From contig NZ_AOME01000027.1 of NCBI RefSeq assembly GCF_000336935.1, forward strand, positions 50,728-92,025: DNA of 41,298 bases, written 5' to 3'. A program made the translations under genes and the position numbers. Shown one piece after another: positions 32,332 through 40,032 of this stretch. Position 1 is the first letter of the stretch, and the number at the start of each line of letters is the position of its first letter. The notes beneath the pieces are model-generated. The model searched no databases. It saw nothing but the letters and a program-made list of their open reading frames with translations, and was not told where the DNA came from. Origin of the DNA: Halococcus salifodinae DSM 8989. Its GTDB lineage: Archaea > Halobacteriota > Halobacteria > Halobacteriales > Halococcaceae.

Positions 32332-32380
32332 TAGAAAACAGTAGTTTTCTATACCGATACGAAACCCCCCGGTCTTTATA
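32332..32380 (+). promoter_or_regulatory. Palindrome and TATA box before the decayed resolvase
   Basis: TAGAAAAC-AGTA-GTTTTCTA (32332-32351) is a palindrome with 8-bp arms. A C-run and TTTATA (32375-32380) follow, ~40 bp before the resolvase remnant. The same palindrome, C-run and TATA layout precedes the copy 3 resolvase (12320-12390 on the minus strand). Confidence 0.55.
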
Positions 32381-32418
32381 CATCGAATCACAGTACGATT
32401 AGGGTGTCCGAGCACACC

Positions 32419-32603
32419 ATACAAATCGCCACTTAACTCCGGGTTTCGATTGGCAACTAGAACGAACAGCGACAGATGTACGCAATCCGTAAGAAGTACG
32501 ATGGATCAGAGCAGGATAGCCAGATCGACTGGTACTGGAACCTCAACGACGCCGAGGCGTTGACCTCGCGGTGGAAGTACCAGCGCCTCCGCAAGTACAA
32601 CTT
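32419..32603 (+). pseudogene. Decayed N-terminal part of a serine resolvase
   Basis: The frame from 32419 reads IQIAT*LRVSIGN*NEQRQMYAIRKKY, then IDWYWNL and YQRLRKY. Residue by residue it follows the copy 3 resolvase (MQIAAYVRVSTDDQNENRQ, MRAIRQKY, IEWFCDL, YQRLREH). ATG became ATA, TAC became TAA, and CAG became TAG. The catalytic Ser codon is still TCG. Homology fades near 32603, 85 bp before the transposase. The same promoter block lies upstream. It is clearly nonfunctional. Confidence 0.85.
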
Positions 32604-32687
32604 CAGTTCGGAGGGAGCAGGCACCAATTCTCTCATCCAGATTTTGCGGAAAGGATATGACCCTCCCCTTGCAAACTCGTCGTAGTA

Positions 32688-34604
32688 GTGGCACAACGGG
32701 AAGACCACATCACCGAGCAGATCGCTGCCGAGGGATTCACATCACCCGTCGAAGAGCCGATAGACCGCGATTACGTCTACATCGCCGAGAAGATCGCTGA
32801 TCGTCGCGTCCGGTTTCACCCCGCCGAAGACAGATACGAACACCGTGGCGAGGAAGACGTCATCGCGATGGCCCGCCTCCACGTCTATTGGCACGTCGTA
32901 GAAGAGCTTGACTCGTGGCCACAGATCGCCCGGCACCTCCGTAACACCGACGGCGTGGTCGATGCTCTCGGACTCGACTCCCCGCGCAGTCGCGAGACGA
33001 TCCGGCTGTCGTGGAAAAACCAGTTCGCCCACGCACACGAGCGCCTCCGCAGGATGGCCGAACACGTCCGCGATAAGATCGGCTGGGGCAGGGACGGTGT
33101 CCTCATGGCGATGGGTGTCGATGACGGGTCTCAATCCTTTCCCGAGTTCACCGAGGAAGGTGTCCGTGAGGCGGCGAAGGACCGCGCCTACGACCGCATC
33201 CGCCCGATTCTGACGGACGTCGTGGACTTCGATCGCGCCGACAACGTCTCCGTTCCGAGTGAAGACCTCACCGACTACGCCGGGTGGCTTGCACGGCGGC
33301 GAGAGATGTACCCCGAGTCGGTGGACTCCTATGTCGCCGAGATGGACGCCCTCGAAGACGAGCCGTTCGATCCCGAGACGTACCGCCGCGCCGTCCGGAA
33401 CAAGGAACGTGAGCGTGTCGTCGTCGATGGCGAGGTCCACTGGGTGAAACCACGTGCCTCCGTTAACGATACGGCTCCGAACCCGGACGTCTACGACAGT
33501 TGGGACGCTCTCGCCGCCGACGGCGTCGACTGGAGCATCGATCTCCTCGATGACCCAGGTGGGACTGACAACTGGCACTCCACCGCCGAGGAAGGCATCG
33601 AGCGTTTCGTCACTGAACTCACCGAAGACGGTGTCATCGACGGCCCGGTGCCGGTCTGTATCGACGGGTCGATTCGGAGCTGGCACAAACACCCTCGGGG
33701 GAGCGACGACCGCCCGGACGGTGTCTATCGGGAATCCTACTTCGACACCAACTACGGCTGGAAGGACCTCTCCGCCAACGCCATCATCGATGGGCGGAGC
33801 GTCGTACTGGCGAACGTATCGTCAGTTCCAGGCGACAAGTTCTTCCAGGCTGTGAAGTACCTCATCGACCGCGCCACTGACCTCGTGGACGTCGAGTGTT
33901 TCTTCGCCGATGCCGAATTCTCCAACGTGGATATCTGTCGCTATATCCACCACATCGGCGAGGACTACATCATGCGGAAATCTCACCGTGAACCCGTAAA
34001 ACGGTTGTTCGAAACGTTCTCCGGAACGGCTGACTGGGAAGAGAACTACGAGATGAACTCGAAGAGGAAAGGAATGACCCACAAGACGACCCTCTTCGCG
34101 GTGGAAAAACGCGGCCAGACCGATGTTAAGAAGGGCGAGAAACGCCACGATGACCACGAACAGGCTGGATTTGATGACTTCGACTTCGATCAGGCCGAGG
34201 GACAACTCACGTGGAGCGATCTCGCGCCCGACGATGACGTCGAGTACGTCGCGTTCATCACGAACAAGGACATCGACAGCGCCGGTATCCACCCAGAGCT
34301 AACCCCGGAAGATCGCAGAGATGAGACGACTGTCTGGAGCCTCGCCGAACAATACAGACGGCGCTGGTCAATCGAAACGACGTTCCGACAGATCAAGCAT
34401 CAGTTCCTCCCGCGGACGAGGTCGCGTGACCTCGGCACCCGGCGATTCGTCTGGATGCTCGCCATCCTCCTGTACAACGCGTGGGCGACGATCAACCTGT
34501 TCGTGCAGTCGTGGGCGGCCCAGACCTTCGACGAGGACGACACTGACCCACCGGTTCGTGGGAAGGTGATGCTCGAAGAGATAGCGAAGACGGACTACGG
34601 CTAA
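32688..34604 (+). CDS. IS4-like DDE transposase, family C
   Basis: This 638-residue protein starts with GTG at 32688. The catalytic residues are probably D326 (VPVCIDGSIRSW), D408 (CFFADAEFSN) and E563 in YRRRWSIETTFRQIKHQ, an exact Y-(2)-R-(3)-E-(6)-K signature. It has a long acidic insertion before the last block. Outside the catalytic blocks it does not resemble families A or B. It is intact, although its companion resolvase is decayed. Large opposite-strand frames here are shadows. Confidence 0.88.
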   Translation: MAQREDHITEQIAAEGFTSPVEEPIDRDYVYIAEKIADRRVRFHPAEDRYEHRGEEDVIAMARLHVYWHVVEELDSWPQIARHLRNTDGVVDALGLDSPRSRETIRLSWKNQFAHAHERLRRMAEHVRDKIGWGRDGVLMAMGVDDGSQSFPEFTEEGVREAAKDRAYDRIRPILTDVVDFDRADNVSVPSEDLTDYAGWLARRREMYPESVDSYVAEMDALEDEPFDPETYRRAVRNKERERVVVDGEVHWVKPRASVNDTAPNPDVYDSWDALAADGVDWSIDLLDDPGGTDNWHSTAEEGIERFVTELTEDGVIDGPVPVCIDGSIRSWHKHPRGSDDRPDGVYRESYFDTNYGWKDLSANAIIDGRSVVLANVSSVPGDKFFQAVKYLIDRATDLVDVECFFADAEFSNVDICRYIHHIGEDYIMRKSHREPVKRLFETFSGTADWEENYEMNSKRKGMTHKTTLFAVEKRGQTDVKKGEKRHDDHEQAGFDDFDFDQAEGQLTWSDLAPDDDVEYVAFITNKDIDSAGIHPELTPEDRRDETTVWSLAEQYRRRWSIETTFRQIKHQFLPRTRSRDLGTRRFVWMLAILLYNAWATINLFVQSWAAQTFDEDDTDPPVRGKVMLEEIAKTDYG

Positions 34605-34634
34605 CCCTCCGTTTTCTCTCCGAGATCGCCGACG

Positions 34635-34654
34635 CGGTAGCCGCGCGGCTACCG
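34635..34654. terminator. Perfect 20-bp palindrome after the family C transposase
   Basis: CGGTAGCCGC joined directly to GCGGCTACCG makes a perfect palindrome with no loop, followed by a TTCTTTT stretch at 34662-34668. It could be a terminator or, by analogy with family A, a conserved structure near the element end. It shares the GGTAGCC/GGCTACC motif with the family A palindromes. Confidence 0.5.
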
Positions 34655-34863
34655 ATTGCTGCTTCTTTTCGCACCGATAGTCCTAGAATCAGAGAAACAC
34701 TCTCACGCCACCCTTGACCACCGGGTACCATCACTTCCACCGATCTTAATTGCTGTCACCATCGTCGGGTATAGAACACAAACTTTGGGGTACTAATATT
34801 TGTGAGGTTTAGTACGCCGCTGAAAGGACCATAGTTTTTCTGCGGGGAGAGGCGTGACCGCCA

Positions 34864-37800
34864 ATGACAGTTTCATCATCAGTCGCCACACAATCAGACA
34901 GCGCTACCGCTGCAAGCGATGCTCTCGCACCACCGGCTGAGACAGTTCGTTCGTGCGCAGACCGTGAACGCCGGCTTACTGAATACATTCGTGCCCATAC
35001 GGGCGAGGATATCGCCGTCCGGCTTTCCTCAGACGTGCCGACCGCCTTCGTTGTGCCGACCAGTGAAGAGGCACTGATCGAGTCCGATAATGCCGACTTC
35101 GCCGATGATGAGGCTCGTCAACTCGTTGAGTCGGTCGACGCTAACTATCTCGTTCTCATATCTACTCGCCCAGCGACCATCGACAATCTCCCGATCGACG
35201 ACCAGCTGACGGCCGATCGCGCCCAACAGTTCGGCTCCGCACTCCACGAGTTGGGCCACATCCGTTATACGGCCATCGCGAACGCCGCAGCACTCCTCGA
35301 AGAGCGCGTCGACGAAGCCCATCAGGAGTTCGTTCATGGGCTGTGGAACGCCTGTGAAGACGCCGCCATCGAAAACCAACTCAGACTCGATCAGAGCCAG
35401 ATCGCCGCCGACCGGATCGAGCTCGTCAGACGCAGCATCAGCACTCAGGCTGAGGAGTATCAGACCGGAGAATCCTGTGCGTTCACCTTTCGGGATGCAA
35501 TCGAGACAGCGCTGTACGATGAAGGCATCTACGACACGGGTGTTCGTGATGCGCTGTGCGATCCCGACGACGATCGGATCGTGTTCGCTGGTGACGCCGA
35601 CCGGCAGGCATACGAGCAGGTCGCCGACAGCATCTCGGAACTCATCACGACGGTTCTCAGTACGCCCAACTCGGTTGAGCGAATCGAACACATCCTCGAC
35701 TGGTGGGAGAGCGTCGTCAAACCGCTACTTGACCCGTCCCAACAGAACCAACAGGAGTCTGGCCAGCCAGATCCTGATGGAGCCACCGGCGAGTCCAGTA
35801 CCGACGCCAGTAGCAGTGACAGGAGTAGTGGGTCATCAGCTGACGGTGAAGGTGAGAAATCCACCGACGAGAGTGCAGACGCAGACCGATCGTCGGCGGA
35901 GAGCGAAGCTGGTCAGACCGGCGAAAGCACTCCGGAAAGCAATAGTTCGGGCGACGATCCTGACAGCAGTAGCCGTGAAGAGAGTAGCACGTCAGATGGG
36001 ATGGGTGAGTCGGATGAAAGCGAGGGGTCGGGTAGTTCGCAAGCGGAAAATCAGCCGAATCCAGATGCGATCAACACCGATCAACGCCAGTCGCATCCAG
36101 GAGCGGATGTACTCGACTATCCAGACATTGGAGGCGACGAAGATGCTGACGCACTTCGCCAGCCCGGACACGATGAGGGAGACAAGGACGAAGCTGGATC
36201 AAACGGAGACAGTGAAGTCGAAAGAGAGTCGGCTGACGACCATCAGGCCACAGGAGGAGATCGTGAAAACGAGAGTGCCGCCGATACAGCAGGCGATGCT
36301 GGTAGCGAGGACGATGGCCGTGAAAACGCCAATGGGGTTAGGGATTCGGACACCGACACCAGCCCAGACGAGGGAGGTGATACTGACGCTACGCCGGATA
36401 GCGGCACTGACGCAGGCAACAGCGAGGAGATGCCCGGAAGCAACGATGGACAGTCTTCCCAGAACGATAGTTCTGGCGCGAACCACAGTGAGACCACCGA
36501 CGTAGCTGGTGAGAGTGACGAACAGGACAGTGAGGGTGAATCCGAAAGGGAAACATCAGAGTCCCAGTCCCGGTCTCAGTCCTCCGGAAACCCGTGGGGA
36601 CCCAGCAACGACACGAATCAGACCTCGCTCGGGAGCTTCTCCACATCGGAATCTCAGACTGAGAGTGGAGCATCCGCTTCGGATAGCGGTGGCAGCGACG
36701 AATCACCTGCCAACGAATCCGATGCGGAACGTGACGGCTCTCCCACGGATGCCGGTGACGCTAATGAATCAGAATCGGAATCGGAGTCAGAGTCGAATGA
36801 AAGCAACACCGTAGGCGATTCTGGAAACGACACTACCGACGGCAGTGACGAGGGTAGTACTGATAAAGGACCGAACACCGATAGTGCGCACAACAGTGAG
36901 AGCGTCGGCGACGAGGGACCTGCCGAAAGTAGCAGCATTGAGGACGAGGATGGGGTCACTACTTCAGAAAGCGACACGCCGGCTTCCGATGGCGACACCG
37001 AGCGTGAGGATACGTCAACCGAGACCACTCCCGACGCAAACGAGCAGTCACCGGCATCGACCCCCGATCACGCAGACGGGGACGGCGGTCTCGATCGTGA
37101 GGGTGCGCTCGAAACTGACCGGGATGCAGCACACGACGAAGCCGAGCGTGCAACACCCGACGAGAGAGGGCTTGAACGCGATCTTGAGGATGTCGCTGAC
37201 GCGCTCGATGCACTTGAGGAACAGGATGGGGGTGGAGCCGCACCAGGATCGCTGTCGGAACTCGACATCATGCCAGTCATGGAGGAGTCAAGCTCAAAAA
37301 CGACGGCGGAGCGGTGGGGAGACGCCGCTGCCGATGCGGAGTTCGTTGGTGGGTCCCTTCGAAAGGCACTGAAAGAGAGTCACCGGGATGCACACCGCTC
37401 TGGCGTCACCAGTGGCACGTTCGATCGACGGCGTACGGCCGCTCTCGCCCGTGGCGATGTCGACGTGTTCCAGGTGCGCCAGCCCGGCGATGATAAGCAG
37501 TACGACCTCGTGATCATTCTCGATCGGAGTAACTCAATGCGGAAGCATATCAAAACCGCCGAGGACGCGCTCGTGCGGTTCGCACTCGCGTGCGAAGAGA
37601 TCGGTATCAACGTCGGCGTGATCGACTTCATCAACACAGAAGCCCGGCTAATCAAGCCGTTCAGCGTTGGGAGTGCGCACGTTCGTGAGAGCCTCCTCTC
37701 CGAACGGTACGGTGGCAAGACACCGCTCGCGGATGCACTCGGGCTCAGTCGAGAGCTGCTCGAACAGCGGCGGAACAGCCCGCTTGTGCTTGTCGTCACC

Positions 37801-38019
37801 GATGGTAAGCCAGGCAGTGCAGATGCCTATCAAGACGAACTCACCCAGTCGTACGCGCCCGTCTGTGGGGTCACGCTGGTTCTCGATCAGCCCGCGGGGA
37901 GCGTGCCCGAAAGAGTCAGTCGCAACGAGCGGTTCTACGATCGTCACGTGTACGTCCACGACCCGAGCCAGCTCGCCAACCGACTCGATCAGTTCGCTGT
38001 GATGTTCAGTGGGTTGTGA
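34864..38019 (+). CDS. Giant acidic HELGH and von Willebrand A domain protein
   Basis: This 1,051-residue protein has three parts. Residues 1-~290 include ALHELGHIRYTAI (HELGH at 128-132, a zincin-like HExxH) and ACEDAAIENQLR, resembling predicted metallopeptidase-like domains. Residues ~295-790 are a low-complexity linker rich in Ser, Asp, Glu, Gly and Thr. Residues ~880-1051 are a vWA domain with a complete MIDAS: D887-R-S-N-S891, T953 and D980. No signal peptide is seen. vWA proteins of this kind usually work with a MoxR-type AAA ATPase; none is in the window, and the family C element lies immediately upstream. The next two genes follow on the same strand, so a shared operon is likely. Confidence 0.8.
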   Translation: MTVSSSVATQSDSATAASDALAPPAETVRSCADRERRLTEYIRAHTGEDIAVRLSSDVPTAFVVPTSEEALIESDNADFADDEARQLVESVDANYLVLISTRPATIDNLPIDDQLTADRAQQFGSALHELGHIRYTAIANAAALLEERVDEAHQEFVHGLWNACEDAAIENQLRLDQSQIAADRIELVRRSISTQAEEYQTGESCAFTFRDAIETALYDEGIYDTGVRDALCDPDDDRIVFAGDADRQAYEQVADSISELITTVLSTPNSVERIEHILDWWESVVKPLLDPSQQNQQESGQPDPDGATGESSTDASSSDRSSGSSADGEGEKSTDESADADRSSAESEAGQTGESTPESNSSGDDPDSSSREESSTSDGMGESDESEGSGSSQAENQPNPDAINTDQRQSHPGADVLDYPDIGGDEDADALRQPGHDEGDKDEAGSNGDSEVERESADDHQATGGDRENESAADTAGDAGSEDDGRENANGVRDSDTDTSPDEGGDTDATPDSGTDAGNSEEMPGSNDGQSSQNDSSGANHSETTDVAGESDEQDSEGESERETSESQSRSQSSGNPWGPSNDTNQTSLGSFSTSESQTESGASASDSGGSDESPANESDAERDGSPTDAGDANESESESESESNESNTVGDSGNDTTDGSDEGSTDKGPNTDSAHNSESVGDEGPAESSSIEDEDGVTTSESDTPASDGDTEREDTSTETTPDANEQSPASTPDHADGDGGLDREGALETDRDAAHDEAERATPDERGLERDLEDVADALDALEEQDGGGAAPGSLSELDIMPVMEESSSKTTAERWGDAAADAEFVGGSLRKALKESHRDAHRSGVTSGTFDRRRTAALARGDVDVFQVRQPGDDKQYDLVIILDRSNSMRKHIKTAEDALVRFALACEEIGINVGVIDFINTEARLIKPFSVGSAHVRESLLSERYGGKTPLADALGLSRELLEQRRNSPLVLVVTDGKPGSADAYQDELTQSYAPVCGVTLVLDQPAGSVPERVSRNERFYDRHVYVHDPSQLANRLDQFAVMFSGL

Positions 38020-38070
38020 CCCTGTAGCCGGGCTACGATTTTTCTTTCCGAGAGAGGTGAGGCGATCTTC

Positions 38071-39006
38071 ATGTCCGACACACTGTCTTTCGACGATGGA
38101 ACAGAACTCGTCTTCGAAACACCTCCGTGGGCGTCCTGGAACCTCAATATCCACCGGAACGGTCCCGGACGCGATGCCGCTCACGCAATCGATCCCGAAA
38201 CCCGTCGCAATATCGCGATCCACGAACGAGACTGTCTCTACCGACGACGCGAAGTTGCTTCGCGGCCTGGAGAGCGGTTGGCAGAATATCGCCGTCTCAA
38301 ACTTCGTGAAATCGACGTCGATGGGCACGGGAACGTGTGGCTCGAATTCGATGCCGGTGAGCGATATAGCGCGAAAGGCGTTCTCACGACGCTTGAATCA
38401 TCAGATCGGACTTGGCGACGCCAGACACCACGAGGAATCGATGGATCAGGCTCAACCTGGCGGCGGTGGGAAGACGTGCGCGACCGATCAGCCGTTCCCA
38501 CGCCGCCATCGTGTGCAGCGCTCACTGTCGGCCAAGTCTCAGGAGCTGGCTCACGTGCCCGGATGAACGATTTCCTAGAAGGTGGTCCAGATGGACTCGT
38601 GGACCATACGCTTGGCAGCGTCCACGTCTGGAAGGCTGCATTCGAAGCCACCTACCAAGGCGAAACAATCGCTGTGTTGATCCTTTCAACACCCGCTTCA
38701 CCACACGCTGATCCGAACTCGGAGATCGTGATCTCCCGGCTGGCCTGCCACCCAGTACGGCCTCAAAACACCTCGTCATGGTTCATCGCCCGAGCCAGAG
38801 ACTGGGCTCGCGATCACGGCTACGAGCGGCTTGTCGCCTACGCGGGTGTCGGAGGCAACGATGGCACCTGCTACGAGGCCGCTGGATTCGAACTCGAAGA
38901 ATCAGTCTGGGCAGACGGGAGTGGCTGGACCAATCGCGATGGACGCAGAAAAGTCGCCAATGGTGATCGGTGGCGACGCTCAAAGTGGGTATACATTCTT
39001 GATTAA
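38071..39006 (+). CDS. Mom-like / XF1762-type GNAT-fold protein
   Basis: This 311-residue protein starts at an ATG with a good binding site (GAGGTGA about 10 nt upstream). The C-terminal half (residues ~150-311) has a GNAT-like core (EIVISRLACHPV, ARDWARDHGYERLVAYAGVGGNDGTCYEAAGFEL). It ends with GRRKVANGDRWRRSKWVYIL, as in phage Mu Mom and XF1762-type proteins. Mom modifies adenine in DNA to resist restriction, so a DNA-modification role is possible here. The N-terminal half is Arg/Trp-rich and unrecognised. It lies between the vWA and SWIM genes, which suggests a joint nucleic-acid-related function. Confidence 0.65.
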   Translation: MSDTLSFDDGTELVFETPPWASWNLNIHRNGPGRDAAHAIDPETRRNIAIHERDCLYRRREVASRPGERLAEYRRLKLREIDVDGHGNVWLEFDAGERYSAKGVLTTLESSDRTWRRQTPRGIDGSGSTWRRWEDVRDRSAVPTPPSCAALTVGQVSGAGSRARMNDFLEGGPDGLVDHTLGSVHVWKAAFEATYQGETIAVLILSTPASPHADPNSEIVISRLACHPVRPQNTSSWFIARARDWARDHGYERLVAYAGVGGNDGTCYEAAGFELEESVWADGSGWTNRDGRRKVANGDRWRRSKWVYILD

Positions 39007-39096
39007 CATCCTCCAATCGAAGAACCCGCTTACCCGGTTTTTCCAGTCCAGAGAAACGAGACAGCAACCAACAACTGCTCGCCTTCATCCGTATCC

Positions 39097-39987
39097 ATGT
39101 CTTCACAACAGATCCAACCGACAGACGAAAGCCTGCCATCGCTTGATCTCCCGTCCGGTGCGCTCCCCGTATCGCATCCCAACTACGTTCACGATGTCGA
39201 AGCTGATCCGCCCGAGATCGAACCAGTCGAGCACCGGTTGCGCGTCGATTTCATCGACGGTGGCCCTCTGACGCCACATCCACTCCACGGGTCGCACCAG
39301 CCGCGTCCGCGCCGGTACGCCGATCGGACGCTCACCGAGATCTCCCAGGCTGAACAGCGCTATTACCCGACGCTGCCAGATGGGGAGGAATTTGCAGATG
39401 CGCCTGCATTCCTGCGCGACGAACTCGCACCGTACTTCGCCGAGCTGCGTGAGATCCAACACCGACGATTCGAATGGTATACTGAGCATATCCCAAGAAA
39501 CCTCGACCAGATTCTCGGTACTGTCGAGAGTCTGTATCCGAGCGCCGCCGGAGAGGCATTCGATGATGCGAATCAGTGGATCGGAGCCGTGATCATCCCC
39601 ACAGAAACACCAACTGACGAGTTCGCAAACAAACGGGGCATCGACGAACAGTACGTCGTTCACGAAACGGATCTTGACGATCAGACAGCACCCTCTGAGT
39701 ACGGTATCTCGCTTCCAGCACCAATCCTCACTGGGAAATACAACAGCCAGAGCCGGTATTCGCTCATCCCGTGGTCAGATGGGTTGGTCTGTGCTTGCCC
39801 GTACAAACAGAAGCGGCCGTCGCGAGTGATGTGTAAGCACGAGCTCGCGGCGACGATACGCCTCGCAAACGAGGATCAGTACGTGCTGCCAGTCGATGAC
39901 GGTGTTGAGGTCCCCCAGCGGGCGCGACGATTCGTTAGTCCCACCATCGCTGCTCAGCACACGCCACGCCCTCCTCGCGAGGAGTAA
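39097..39987 (+). CDS. SWIM zinc-finger protein
   Basis: This 296-residue protein has a C-terminal SWIM motif, CxCx(n)CxH, formed by C232, C234, C246 and H248 (LVCACPYKQK...VMCKHELAATIRLA). SWIM fingers bind DNA or proteins. The N-terminal ~200 residues are acidic and unrecognised. It is third in the vWA, GNAT and SWIM row, 90 bp after the GNAT gene. SWIM proteins recur next to vWA/MoxR modules in haloarchaeal plasmids and genomes as far as I know, but their role is not established. Confidence 0.8.
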   Translation: MSSQQIQPTDESLPSLDLPSGALPVSHPNYVHDVEADPPEIEPVEHRLRVDFIDGGPLTPHPLHGSHQPRPRRYADRTLTEISQAEQRYYPTLPDGEEFADAPAFLRDELAPYFAELREIQHRRFEWYTEHIPRNLDQILGTVESLYPSAAGEAFDDANQWIGAVIIPTETPTDEFANKRGIDEQYVVHETDLDDQTAPSEYGISLPAPILTGKYNSQSRYSLIPWSDGLVCACPYKQKRPSRVMCKHELAATIRLANEDQYVLPVDDGVEVPQRARRFVSPTIAAQHTPRPPREE

Positions 39988-40032
39988 GAGCAACCGTTGG
40001 GTTTTTGTCAAAGGTAAAAGTGAGCTAAACTG

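Larger units (their letters stand above)
32332..34654 (+). mobile_element. Family C IS4-like element with decayed resolvase
   Basis: It holds a resolvase-type promoter, a resolvase remnant, a distinct transposase and a perfect 20-bp palindrome 31 bp after the transposase stop. Neither terminal repeats nor a target duplication were found, so the borders are provisional. It lies directly upstream of the vWA gene. Confidence 0.5.

Noticed and set aside
32231-34863. Terminal inverted repeats for the family C element
   Set aside because: I compared both flanks by eye and found only short chance matches such as GTACTA. No convincing pair or target duplication emerged.
35336-36505. 389-codon alternative frame and several Ser-rich minus-strand frames in the vWA gene
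   Set aside because: They arise from the repetitive acidic Ser/Asp linker read in other frames. The real frame has HELGH and MIDAS motifs.
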